Source: Haloglomus halophilum (GTDB lineage Archaea; Halobacteriota; Halobacteria; Halobacteriales; Haloarculaceae). From it: a stretch of DNA of 64,000 nt. The first letter of the stretch is position 1. The number at the start of each line of letters is the position of its first letter. Under the pieces are notes generated by a model, which saw only the letters and a list, made by a program, of their open reading frames with translations, searched no databases and was not told the DNA's origin. Where the stretch lies: the NCBI RefSeq assembly GCF_024298885.1, contig NZ_CP101166.1, forward strand, positions 3,223,149 through 3,287,148. Direction: 5' to 3'. Made by a program: the position numbers and the translations under genes. Below are positions 27,176-35,301 of the stretch, piece after piece.

Positions 27176-27992
27176 ACCGACCCCTGTGGACGCCGGGGGC
27201 TATGAAATCCTCGCCGAGTCGCTCGCGGTTGCGCGCGGTGAGTCGCCCCCACTCGCGGAGCCCCGCCGCCACCTGCTCGGGGTCGAACCCGACGACCTCG
27301 CCCACCGCCCGGAGGTCGCGTGGCGACCGGAGTTCGAGATACGAGGCCGGGTCCACGCTCACGACGAACGGGGCGTCGTAGTGGGCGACGATCTCCCGTT
27401 GCTTGCGGAGCCCCCTGACGGCCTGCACCCGCTTGCCCCCGGTTCGTCGGAGCACGCGCGAGAGGTCGAACTCGAGTCGGACGCCGTTCCGCGCCGCCGC
27501 CTTCACCAGCACGTGGTTCAGGTCTCCCTCACCGCGGGTCGGGTGCGCCAGCACGTCCACGCGTGGATCCTCGACCGCCCAGCGGTTCAGCGACCCCCCG
27601 TGGACACAGACGATGACGCGCTCGTCCCGGTACCGCGAGAGGAGCGTGCCGGCCTGCCCGCGGTCGTCCGTCCGTATCTCGACGGCCGGCACCACGTCGA
27701 TGTCGTACGCGTCGATGACGCGGTCGGGAGCGTAGGCGCCGCCACCGGGGTCCTCGGGCGTCTCCTCGACCGGCGTCGCGTCGGCGTCCCCGTGGTTACG
27801 GACGACGACGCCGGCGTAGCCGGACTCGGCCGCGGTCAGGGCCATCCGGGCGACCGTCGCGTCCCCCTCGGGACGAGCGTGGACCGCAGCGTACGGCCCA
27901 CCAGCGGCTGCCGAGCCCTCGTCGGTCCCGTCGGCGTCGGCGTCGGGGTCGGGGTGATTCGGCGGTGCGTCCCTACCGTCGTCGTCCGTCAT
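27159..27992 (-). CDS. rnp3: RNase P protein component 3 (Rpp30/p30)
   Basis: A 277-aa TIM-barrel-type subunit of archaeal RNase P. Family landmarks include YAAVHARPEG at the barrel start, VCVHGGSLNRWAVEDPRVDV and the helix NGVRLEFDLSRVL. The haloarchaeal copy has an acidic ~35-residue N-terminal extension. ATG at 27992 is taken; a GTG one codon earlier is equally possible. It is first gene of the run ending in psmA. Confidence 0.9.
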   Translation of the reverse strand: MTDDDGRDAPPNHPDPDADADGTDEGSAAAGGPYAAVHARPEGDATVARMALTAAESGYAGVVVRNHGDADATPVEETPEDPGGGAYAPDRVIDAYDIDVVPAVEIRTDDRGQAGTLLSRYRDERVIVCVHGGSLNRWAVEDPRVDVLAHPTRGEGDLNHVLVKAAARNGVRLEFDLSRVLRRTGGKRVQAVRGLRKQREIVAHYDAPFVVSVDPASYLELRSPRDLRAVGEVVGFDPEQVAAGLREWGRLTARNRERLGEDFIAPGVHRGRYEEVD

Positions 27993-28036
27993 CACCTCGG
28001 CGGATGCGGGGGGCGGGCAAGGGCGTGTCGGTGGGA

Positions 28037-28092
28037 TGACCGGCGCCGGACGGTGTCACGGTAGCGTGACCGGCACTGGACGGTGTCACGGT
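28037..28092. repeat. Two 26-bp direct repeats before a membrane protein gene
   Basis: Copies at 28037-28062 and 28067-28092 differ at two positions and repeat every 30 bases. Shared core GGACGGTGTCACGGT. They end 40 bases upstream of the ATG at 28132 and 45 bases from the rnp3 start, so either promoter could be affected. Confidence 0.8.
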
Positions 28093-28131
28093 GGTGCAAG
28101 CGGTTACAATCCCCTGGCCGAACCCCCGGCT

Positions 28132-28512
28132 ATGCGGAAGCTCGGAGTCGCCGCCGTCGCCGCACTCGCCGGCGTCGCCGTCGGCATCGCGGGGGAGGCT
28201 AGCCTCGCGGGTCTACTCGTGGCGCCGGCGCCGCTCCTGGCCGTCATCCGGCAGCTGCCGCTCCCGGTCGCGGCCCCGGCAGCGGTCTCGCTCGGCATGT
28301 CGATGTTCACGATGGTCGCGCTGAAGCGCGAGACCGACCTGCCGCTGGTCATCAGCGGGATGATTGTCCCGGTGGTCGTCTTCCTCGGATTCGGGCTCGC
28401 GGTGGTGCTGGACCGGTTCACCGCACTTTCCCTCGTCGAGGGGGCGTTCGGCCTCGGCGTGCTGCTGTTCGGTCTGGTGTTCGTGAAGCAGATGGTCGAC
28501 CCCGACCCGTAG
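28132..28512 (+). CDS. Hypothetical four-helix membrane protein
   Basis: A 126-aa, strongly hydrophobic protein with about four transmembrane stretches and short charged loops (ALKRETDLP; VKQMVDPDP tail). No family recognised. The ATG at 28132 sits directly before the first membrane helix. It is divergent from rnp3 and convergent with the UbiA fusion gene. Confidence 0.7.
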   Translation: MRKLGVAAVAALAGVAVGIAGEASLAGLLVAPAPLLAVIRQLPLPVAAPAAVSLGMSMFTMVALKRETDLPLVISGMIVPVVVFLGFGLAVVLDRFTALSLVEGAFGLGVLLFGLVFVKQMVDPDP

Positions 28513-28552
28513 TGCGCCGGGGTTGTTCCGGAGGTCCGGGGTTGTCCAGTTC

Positions 28553-29743
28553 TCACCCGTCGGTGTCGTGTCGTAGCGACTCGTGGACCCCGACGACGAA
28601 CGCCGGCACTACCAGCATGAACAGGTGCTCTTCGAGGGGGATGCCGAGCAGTTCGACGCCCGTTCGGAGCGGAATCGCGAAGACGCCGACCTCCAGCGTG
28701 TACCAGTCCCAGAGGTACGCGAGCGGGTAGAGGACGACCACCGTCCGGGCGGCCGCCCGCCACGCGCCCGCCCGCCACAGCAGGGCGAACGCGCCCGTGC
28801 CGAAGAGCGCCTCCGTCGCGAGATAGGTGTACGGCCCCAGCACGCCGATGTCCGGCAAGGGGACGCCCGCGAGCGGCCGGAACCAGACCGCCGCCACGAG
28901 GACGGCCAGGAAGAGATACGCACCCCGGATGAGCAGCATCGTCGCCAGTTCCGGGTCCCCGCGGGTCGCGAGCGCGGCCACGACGACGAACGGAACCGTC
29001 GCGAGTACGCTACCCGTCGGAAACAGGCCGTCGATGGCGAACGCGACCACGAGGAACATCCCGAGCCCCATCAACCCGAAGGCGATCTCGCGCCCACGGC
29101 GGGGCCCCAGCGCCACCGCGACCGTCCGTTTCCCGATGGACCGGTCGTACAGCACGTCCTTGGTGTCGTCGACCACCTTCACGCCGGAGAGCGCGACCAC
29201 GAACACCGCGGCGAACGCGAGGACGGCCGGCGAGAGCGTGCCCGCCTGCACGTAGAACCCGCCGAGGAGTGCCAGCGCCACGCCGGTGGGGTAGCCTGCC
29301 GTGGCGGTCACGGGGTTGGTGTCGAACTGTGGCGCGTGCAGGTAGCCGATGACCCATCCCGGTAGGGTCAGGAGTCCCGCGACCGGGCCGGCGACCGCGA
29401 CCACTCCGGCCAGCGCGAACGCGAACCCGACCGTCGCGCCGGCCAGCGCCAGTCGACAGCCACGGGCCGTGAGCGGGTGGTCGTCGTCCTCGCTCCGGAT
29501 GTGGAAGTCGACGTAGCCGTCCTTCAGGTGGGCGGTGTAGAGGCCGAAGAAGACCGCCACGAGGTGTGCGACCAGCGCGAGTGGAGCCAGCGTCACGTCG
29601 GTGGCACCGAGACGGGTTGTTCCGGCGAGGACGGCACCGAACGCGCTGGCGGCCAGCGGCGGCAGCATGAACACCGGATGGACCTGCGAGCCCAGCGCCT
29701 GGAGTCCAGCCGTCGGACCAGCGCCGTGGCGTGCAATAGCCAT
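28553..29743 (-). CDS. UbiA prenyltransferase fused to a lycopene-cyclase-type domain
   Basis: A 396-aa membrane protein. The first ~270 residues are a UbiA-type prenyltransferase with two Asp-rich sites: KDGYVDFHIRSEDDDHPLT and the DDTKDVLYDRSIGKRT loop. The last ~100 residues are a lycopene-cyclase domain of the CrtYc/Yd type (LWDWYTLEVG, then GIPLEEHLFML). Only one cyclase half is visible, where active enzymes have two. A role in C50 carotenoid or other isoprenoid lipid synthesis is likely, but the exact reaction is not clear. No other carotenoid gene is within view. Confidence 0.78.
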   Translation of the reverse strand: MAIARHGAGPTAGLQALGSQVHPVFMLPPLAASAFGAVLAGTTRLGATDVTLAPLALVAHLVAVFFGLYTAHLKDGYVDFHIRSEDDDHPLTARGCRLALAGATVGFAFALAGVVAVAGPVAGLLTLPGWVIGYLHAPQFDTNPVTATAGYPTGVALALLGGFYVQAGTLSPAVLAFAAVFVVALSGVKVVDDTKDVLYDRSIGKRTVAVALGPRRGREIAFGLMGLGMFLVVAFAIDGLFPTGSVLATVPFVVVAALATRGDPELATMLLIRGAYLFLAVLVAAVWFRPLAGVPLPDIGVLGPYTYLATEALFGTGAFALLWRAGAWRAAARTVVVLYPLAYLWDWYTLEVGVFAIPLRTGVELLGIPLEEHLFMLVVPAFVVGVHESLRHDTDG

Positions 29744-29841
29744 GTGTGAATTAATAGCACGGAATCCGCAAAAGTATCGGGGCGCTACTGCGGCTGACAC
29801 GCCCTCGCGTACTCAGACCAGCAGGTTCTCTCGGACAGCGG

Positions 29842-30093
29842 TCATCCGGTCGATGGCGGCGTGCATCGCTGCGGCGGTTCCGGCTCCCGCGTCCGCTCGG
29901 GTGCTCCCCTGTCCCGCTCGTCCGGGTCGGCCATCTCCTCACCGGGCGGCGTCGGGGTGTCCGGTCCAGTCCCGGGGCCGTGCGGGCCGGTGTGCCCGGG
30001 GTCGGCCGCAGCCAGTGGTAGGCCGGCCACGGCTCCGACGAGCAGTACCAGGGCCATCGCGAGTCGATGCGCTCCGTCCGGGAGTGGCTTCAT
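29842..30093 (-). CDS. Small secreted Pro/Glu-rich protein
   Basis: An 83-aa ORF with a signal-peptide-like start (MKPLPDGAHRLAMALVLLVG, ending near AAADPG) and a hydrophilic Pro/Gly/Glu tail rich in PEPPQ-type sequence. No family recognised. Supported by the hydrophobic leader and an AT-rich promoter-like region just upstream (30115-30140). It might be a chance ORF. Confidence 0.45.
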   Translation of the reverse strand: MKPLPDGAHRLAMALVLLVGAVAGLPLAAADPGHTGPHGPGTGPDTPTPPGEEMADPDERDRGAPERTREPEPPQRCTPPSTG

Positions 30094-30391
30094 ACCCGGG
30101 ACGGGCGGCGACCTGGCCACAGATACATATTCATTTTGATATTTTGGAATCGGTGCGCGTATGTTCCAGAAAAGTTCACAAGCGCCGGCTACTGGCGGTT
30201 GTTTTTGTGGGCGTCTCCTGAATACATCGTCGATTTGAGCATTCGGCCCGACTCGCTCCGGGAGTCGGGACTCCGGTGTGATATAAACGCTCCCGGATAC
30301 CGGGCGGAACGGATAGGTTGCGATACCGGGATGTTCGAGTCGAGAACTGCGGGTGGCCACACGGCGTGGTCCCTCGTGGTCGAACGCATCC
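30094..30391. promoter_or_regulatory. Divergent promoter region with hairpin and TATA box
   Basis: Contains an AT-rich patch near 30120-30145 suited to the leftward small ORF. A hairpin CCCGACTC (30247-30254) pairs with GAGTCGGG (30262-30269). A TATA-like GATATAAACG near 30280 would serve the rightward beta-propeller gene with a leader of some 80 bases. Confidence 0.5.
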
Positions 30392-31696
30392 ATGCACGAG
30401 TCGACAGCGACGGCCGACGAGCGACGCACAGACCGCACAGACGATACCGGAGACGATTCTCACCGCGGTACCACCCGCCGGGGCGTCCTGCGAGCCACCA
30501 CGGGTGCCCTCGCAGTCGGGGTGGCTGCGGGAACGGCCGCGGGCCGCCGAGCGGTCCCCGGCGTAGCCGAGGGCGCCCGACAGGACACGCGCGACGTGAT
30601 GTTCACGTCCTGTGCACGGGACGGCTCCGTCACCCTCATCGACGCGCACTCGCTGGAGACGTACGGCACCGTCGATGTCTATCCCGACCCGGGCAGCGAG
30701 GACCCGGCCAGCGACGTCGTCGACGACATCGAGCCACGCTTCGTCAACTCCTTCGCCCGGACGAACTACCTCGAACACGCTAACGTCTCGCCCGACGGCC
30801 GCACCGTCTACGCTGCCCGTGGCCACGCGGGCGACGTGGTCGCGGTCAACATCGCCACCGGGGAGAAGCTCTGGGAGACGGAGATGGACGGCGGTCGCGC
30901 CGACCACCAGGTCATCTCGACGGACGGGCGCTACCTGTTCACCTCCGACCTCACGACCGACCATATCGACAAGATCGACACCCGAACCGGGACCGTCGTC
31001 GGCCGCGCGCCGGCCCGCGATTTCCCACACGGCAACCACTACCACGAGCTGCCAGCGTTCGGTGGCAACCCGGTGCTGGTCAACGGCAGCCTCGGGAACA
31101 TGGTCGTCGACGATTCGAGCACGGGCGACCCGCTGGGCCATCGGCTCACCTTCATCGACCCCGAGACGATGCTCCCGCTTCGGACGGTCGAGTTCGACGA
31201 GGGCGTCCGCCCCATCGCCATCACCGGCGACGGCCGGAAGATATACGTCCAGGAGTCGTACTTCCACGGCTTCTACGAGTACGACATCGTGAGAGACGAG
31301 ATCACGGGTACGGTCGAGCTCCCGAAGACCGAGCACGTCCCCGAGAGCAAGAGCGACTACCCGCTCCAGTCGGCTCACCACGGCATCGGGCTCTCCGGCG
31401 ACGACGAGTACATCGCCGTCGCGGGAACGACCTCCTACGTCGTGTTCATCGTCCGCCGCTCGGACCTCGAACTGCTCGCGACCATCCCCGTCGGCGAGCA
31501 CCCGTACTGGGTCCAGACCGGCCCGACCGGCGACCGCGCGTTCGTCCCCGTCAGGGGCCGGAACGAGGTCGTCGCCATCGACTACGAGTCCCAGGAGATC
31601 GTCGGCCGCGCGCCGACCGACCGCCAGCCCCACGTCACGGAGTACTCCGAGGTACCGACGGAGGCGCTGGAGGGGCTGGCGTCGCGGAGTGACTAG
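30392..31696 (+). CDS. Tat-exported YncE-like beta-propeller protein
   Basis: A 434-aa protein with a twin-arginine signal (TTRRGVLRATTGAL, about 30-55) and seven or so propeller blades. The repeats resemble YncE/YVTN proteins: SVTLIDAHSLETYGTVDV, then VSPDGRTVYAARG, then LTFIDPETMLPL, then GDGRKIYVQES. It is predicted to fold in the cytoplasm and work outside the membrane, perhaps binding a ligand or cofactor. Start at 30392 chosen for a normal Tat n-region length. Confidence 0.8.
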   Translation: MHESTATADERRTDRTDDTGDDSHRGTTRRGVLRATTGALAVGVAAGTAAGRRAVPGVAEGARQDTRDVMFTSCARDGSVTLIDAHSLETYGTVDVYPDPGSEDPASDVVDDIEPRFVNSFARTNYLEHANVSPDGRTVYAARGHAGDVVAVNIATGEKLWETEMDGGRADHQVISTDGRYLFTSDLTTDHIDKIDTRTGTVVGRAPARDFPHGNHYHELPAFGGNPVLVNGSLGNMVVDDSSTGDPLGHRLTFIDPETMLPLRTVEFDEGVRPIAITGDGRKIYVQESYFHGFYEYDIVRDEITGTVELPKTEHVPESKSDYPLQSAHHGIGLSGDDEYIAVAGTTSYVVFIVRRSDLELLATIPVGEHPYWVQTGPTGDRAFVPVRGRNEVVAIDYESQEIVGRAPTDRQPHVTEYSEVPTEALEGLASRSD

Positions 31697-31866
31697 ACGA
31701 TACGGAAGCTCCGTCCCACTCCGCGCGACGGATTCACTCGGCAGACAGGGCTTTCGGGTCCGAGCTGGACGCGCTGTGCCGCGCGGAAAGCCACACCGGA
31801 CGCCCCGGTGGTTCGACCGGGGCGCGCAAACGGTTAGTGTGCGGTGGTCGAACCTGCACGTAGTAG

Positions 31867-32934
31867 ATGAACCACGAGTCGGCTAGCAGCGAGAACCAGC
31901 CGGTGAGAGCAACCCGCCGCCGTCTCCTGGGTCTCTCGGCCGGCGTCTTCGCGACAGGGCTGGCCGGGTGCACTGGTGGGCCAGCGGGACGCCCGGATGC
32001 GACGCCGCCAGATACGTCGACCGGCACAGCGACCGACACACCGGTCACGACCGAGGCTCCCTCGCGCAGACACGAACAGGCGGACGACCCGTTCCGAGAA
32101 CTGAACCGAACCGAGACCACGTCGACGACGGCGGTTTCGTTCGAGGTCGTCCTCGAAGCCGGCCAGTACGCACACCGCGAACTGCGCATCGAAGCCCCAA
32201 GTGAACTCGAGATAACGGGGGAGAGTACGGCCCGGATGGATGTCTTCCTCCTTCGCTCGGAGAGCGTCTTCGCCAGCTATCAGTCGGGGGAGCAACCCCT
32301 CCCCACCGGGGCCCTGACCGCGACCGACATCGACACCATCGACAGCAGTATCGAGGTCTCTCCCGGCACGTACTTCCTCGTCTTCGACAACACTGCCACG
32401 TACGGAGTAGCGCCACAGGGGGACCTGAACTCCAGATTCGAGGTGACTGTCTCGTCGGGGCAGCCGACCCCTACCGGGACGACGAACCCGCCCGGCGAGA
32501 ACAACGCCGAGATCGTCGGTGAGAGCGAGATGCCGAAGATACGGCGCGTGACCGACAACTTCGGGCATACGTTCGTCTGGGATGCGGCGGACGGTGGTGA
32601 GGCGAGCCATACGGTCTCGGTCGAGGACGAACTCGTCGTCTCCGACGACACCACCGTCTCCCTGACGGTCGACGAGGTGTGGGCCGATGCCGGGGACGAC
32701 CTCTCGTTCAGCTACGTCTTCGGGAGTAGCCGGCGCTCACACCCCGACAACACCGCGTTCGACGGGAGGATTCGAAGTAACGCACATACGTGGCAGATGA
32801 GTCGGGAGCAGTATTCCTCGGCGTGGAGATTCCAGATATATATCCGAAACGAGGACGATATCTACTATCACAACGCAGCCAGTGAGAGCGATTTCAAGTT
32901 CACCGTCTACTACGGGAACCTGACGTTGGCGTAG
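31867..32934 (+). CDS. Tat lipoprotein of unknown function
   Basis: A 355-aa protein. Its leader RRRLLGLSAGVFATGLAGC carries both a twin-arginine motif and a lipobox ending at C36, the standard haloarchaeal lipoprotein signal. A Thr/Pro/Asp-rich linker follows, then two beta-rich domains (about 85-200 and 220-355) of unrecognised family. It should sit on the outer face of the membrane. It is followed directly by the tRNA-derived repeats. Confidence 0.75.
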   Translation: MNHESASSENQPVRATRRRLLGLSAGVFATGLAGCTGGPAGRPDATPPDTSTGTATDTPVTTEAPSRRHEQADDPFRELNRTETTSTTAVSFEVVLEAGQYAHRELRIEAPSELEITGESTARMDVFLLRSESVFASYQSGEQPLPTGALTATDIDTIDSSIEVSPGTYFLVFDNTATYGVAPQGDLNSRFEVTVSSGQPTPTGTTNPPGENNAEIVGESEMPKIRRVTDNFGHTFVWDAADGGEASHTVSVEDELVVSDDTTVSLTVDEVWADAGDDLSFSYVFGSSRRSHPDNTAFDGRIRSNAHTWQMSREQYSSAWRFQIYIRNEDDIYYHNAASESDFKFTVYYGNLTLA

Positions 32935-32944
32935 GGTCGCCCGA

Positions 32945-33189
32945 TGCGCGGGACCGGATTTGAACCGGATCAAGACATTCCGGGCAGGCGGCGCTTCGCG
33001 CCGTTCCGGGCTGTGACTTGCAGGGTTGCAAATCCGGCCGTGCCCAGACACGTCTCTCACGTTCTTCGAGACGGTCATGCGCGGGACCGGATTTGAACCG
33101 GAGGAAGACGTGCTCACTTCGTTGCGCGCGTCTTCCAGGGTTCAAATCGGCCCTGCTCCTTCGCTCGGTCGCTACGCTCCCTCGCTCAG
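32945..33189 (-). repeat. Two foldback copies of the tRNA-Leu 3' end
   Basis: The last 24 bases of the tRNA-Leu gene (T-arm, 3' acceptor strand and discriminator) are repeated exactly at 32945-32968 and 33078-33101, in the tRNA's orientation. Each copy is paired with an inverted partial T-arm (33023-33045 and 33138-33153), so each ~75-100-base unit can fold on itself. The inner arms of the second unit also pair (GGAAGACG/CGTCTTCC). These are candidate att-site scars or a tRNA-derived structured repeat. Confidence 0.8.
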
Positions 33190-33273
33190 TGCGCGGGACC
33201 GGATTTGAACCGGCGGACTCCTACGAGACAAGGTCCTAAGCCTTGCGCCGTTTCCTGGCTTGGCTACCCGCGC
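33190..33273 (-). tRNA. tRNA-Leu (anticodon UAG)
   Basis: Full cloverleaf on the minus strand. The acceptor GCGCGGG pairs with CCCGCGC, with discriminator A. The D-arm GCC/GGC, the anticodon stem CAAGG/CCTTG around loop CTTAGGA (anticodon TAG) and a class II variable arm CTC/GAG are all present. The T-loop TTCAAAT is canonical. CCA is not encoded. No intron. Confidence 0.95.
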
Positions 33274-33320
33274 GCACCTCCATCTCTGCCGGAGGGCGGC
33301 AAGAACCTGACGTTCCGCCG

Positions 33321-33860
33321 TCACTCCACGCGCTTCTCGGCCCGCTCGTCGGCGCGTTCACGCATCGCCCGCGCGATGCTCGACGGCTCCGGGTTCGCGG
33401 GTTCGGGAACGCCGAACTCGTCACCGACGCGTAGTTCGCCGCCGTCGACCACGTCCGCGCAGATACCGCCGCGCCCCTCCGTGAGCGCCTCCATCACGCC
33501 CTCCTCGTCGGCCACGCGCTCGACGTGTGCGCAGGGCGGCCGCGGTCGGGTCCCCTCGAAGGTGACCTCACCGACGCTGAAACGGTGGTCCAGCAGGTCG
33601 TGCAGGTCGACGCCTCGCGTGACGACGTTCCGGCGGTGGCGCCCGTCGGTCAGGTCGATATCGTACTCCTCGCGGATGGTCTCCAGCGCCTCGGCCGCGA
33701 CGAACGTGACCTCGCAGACGTCGTACGGGGAGTAGTAGCCGGTCCCCTCGTAGTAGCGGTCACCGACGAGGCCGCCCGGGCGGGCTTCCACCGATTCGAC
33801 GGACTCCATCGGCGCCGAGTCCTCGCCGGCGATGCGGATGCGTTCGACGTGGCCGTCCAT
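33321..33860 (-). CDS. MOSC domain protein
   Basis: A 179-aa protein of the MOSC family, beta-barrel proteins that handle sulfur for molybdenum cofactor enzymes or reduce N-hydroxylated substrates with bound Moco. The conserved Cys lies in RPRPPCAHVE (about 120). The earlier segment GRHRRNVVTRGVDLHDLL is typical. It could serve the sulfite-oxidase-like enzyme elsewhere in the genome. Confidence 0.88.
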   Translation of the reverse strand: MDGHVERIRIAGEDSAPMESVESVEARPGGLVGDRYYEGTGYYSPYDVCEVTFVAAEALETIREEYDIDLTDGRHRRNVVTRGVDLHDLLDHRFSVGEVTFEGTRPRPPCAHVERVADEEGVMEALTEGRGGICADVVDGGELRVGDEFGVPEPANPEPSSIARAMRERADERAEKRVE

Positions 33861-33939
33861 ACGGATTCGAGAGTCCGCGCGTGCAAAAGCGTCGCGGGCC
33901 AGGCGTTCGCGCCCCGGCTACCACGCCCCCATAGCCGGT

Positions 33940-34287
33940 TCAGTCCCGCAGCGACGTGGCGTAGTCGCCGACCGTGCTGTCGTGGACGAGCCCGTCGACG
34001 ACCGCGGTCGGGTCGGGGTCCAGTTCGTAGCCCGGGCGACCCTTGCCGACGGGGGAGGTGGCCTCCACCTCGGTCAGCGGGCCGTCGCCGGTCATCGACT
34101 CCAGTACGCGCAGGACGGCCGCACGCTCGACGCCACCCTCCGCGCAGGTCACGTCCGCCGTGCGAGCCGTACATCGCTCGCGCACGACGAAGGAGTGGAC
34201 CGGCTCTCGGTCGTCCAGCGCCAGGTCGGCGACCGCCAGCAGGACGAAGCGCTGGAACGGCCGCTCTGGTAGCGTCTCTTCGATCAT
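33940..34287 (-). CDS. Hypothetical winged-helix-like protein
   Basis: A 115-aa acidic protein. Helical N-terminus (RPFQRFVLLAVADLALDD), a central helix pair and a wing-like GRPGYELDPD strand suggest a small winged-helix protein, but no family is recognised. It is divergent from the TFB-like gene at 34407. Confidence 0.65.
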   Translation of the reverse strand: MIEETLPERPFQRFVLLAVADLALDDREPVHSFVVRERCTARTADVTCAEGGVERAAVLRVLESMTGDGPLTEVEATSPVGKGRPGYELDPDPTAVVDGLVHDSTVGDYATSLRD

Positions 34288-34406
34288 AGATGACCGGGTG
34301 CGTGCCCGGGAGATAAAACACCGTGTCCGTTCCCATCCGTGGGGAGCGAGCGTCGAGTTGCGACCGGGGCCGGAGATTCAAGTACGCCGGCGACCGAGAG
34401 GCGTCC

Positions 34407-34715
34407 GTGTACCGCGCGTCCGACGAGGTGGACAACGAGGAGTGGCTGGCCGAGCTGGAGACCGCAGCCGACCGGCTCGGCCTCGGCACGGACGCGCGGA
34501 GTCGGGCGGCGGACCTGTTCCTGAGTGTCAACCCCGACACCGACCGGTCGAAGCGGGCCGTCCTCGGGGCGGCCGTCTACGCGGGCGCGCTGATGGCCGG
34601 CGACCGGCGCTCGCAGTCCGAGGTAGCCGACGCGGTGGGGTGCTCGCGGCTGACGGTCCAGGGGCGGTGGAAGTCACTGCTGGAGGAGGCCGGGCTGGAG
34701 CCGCCGGGCTGGTGA
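34407..34715 (+). CDS. Mini TFB-like cyclin-fold protein
   Basis: A 102-aa protein resembling one cyclin repeat of archaeal transcription factor B: ADRLGLGTDARSRAADLFL, then KRAVLGAAVYAGALMAGD and a C-terminal helix-turn-helix (SQSEVADAVGCSRLTVQGRW). It lacks the zinc ribbon and second repeat of a full TFB. It may modulate initiation or act as an ordinary DNA-binding protein. GTG at 34407 chosen because it opens at the conserved YRASDEV. Confidence 0.75.
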   Translation: MYRASDEVDNEEWLAELETAADRLGLGTDARSRAADLFLSVNPDTDRSKRAVLGAAVYAGALMAGDRRSQSEVADAVGCSRLTVQGRWKSLLEEAGLEPPGW

Positions 34716-34716
34716 G

Positions 34717-35244
34717 TCAGTCCTCGGAGGCGTCCGTGCTGGTCTCGACGTCGGCATCGGCCGGACTCGCACGCCCCTCGCGCTCGGGCGTGAGGTTCCC
34801 GTGTTCGTCGATCTCGCCGGTCACGACGCGTGTCGAGGAGATGGCCTCGCCGTCCTCCGCGGGAACGTGGTCGACCACCTCGATGTCGAGCGGGTCGAGC
34901 CCGTTCCCCTCGCGGATTTCGTTGACGCGCTCGCCGCCGTCCCGGGTTTCGGGCGAGACAATGAGCACGTCGAACCCCGGTTCGGTGGCGACGCCGGTCG
35001 GCTCGGTCAGCTCGCGGATGGTGTACTCGCGGTCGTACTCGGCGGCGAACGACGCCAGTTCCGCGGCGAGGTCCGCCCGGCGCTCGGTCCACGGGCGGAC
35101 GTAGCGCTCCTGCGAGCGCGTCTTCGGGGCGAGGTCGTCACTGGTGAGTCCGACGGTCACGTCGCCGAGCTCGAACGCCCGCTCGAACAGCGCACGGTGC
35201 CCGTCGTGGATCGGGTCGAACGTGCCGCCCAGCACCACCTGCAT
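34717..35244 (-). CDS. coaD: Phosphopantetheine adenylyltransferase (archaeal type)
   Basis: A 175-aa enzyme that adenylates 4'-phosphopantetheine in CoA synthesis. It has the HxGH site (GGTFDPIHDGHRALF, residues 6-20) and ISSTRVVTGEID, the nucleotidyltransferase ISSTR motif. A 35-residue acidic tail follows. It converges with the TFB-like gene, with stops two bases apart. Confidence 0.9.
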   Translation of the reverse strand: MQVVLGGTFDPIHDGHRALFERAFELGDVTVGLTSDDLAPKTRSQERYVRPWTERRADLAAELASFAAEYDREYTIRELTEPTGVATEPGFDVLIVSPETRDGGERVNEIREGNGLDPLDIEVVDHVPAEDGEAISSTRVVTGEIDEHGNLTPEREGRASPADADVETSTDASED

Positions 35245-35301
35245 ACGCCGCGAGTGGCGTGCCGGCGGTTTAGTCGTTCCCCAACAGGTTCATTGCGGCG
35301 G

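Noticed and set aside
29477-29749. A 90-codon plus-strand ORF over the UbiA start
   Set aside because: Antisense to a clear membrane protein gene and without supporting signals.
32945-33189. Two extra tRNA genes
   Set aside because: Only the T-arm and acceptor 3' strand are present. No D-arm, anticodon arm or 5' acceptor strand can be folded.
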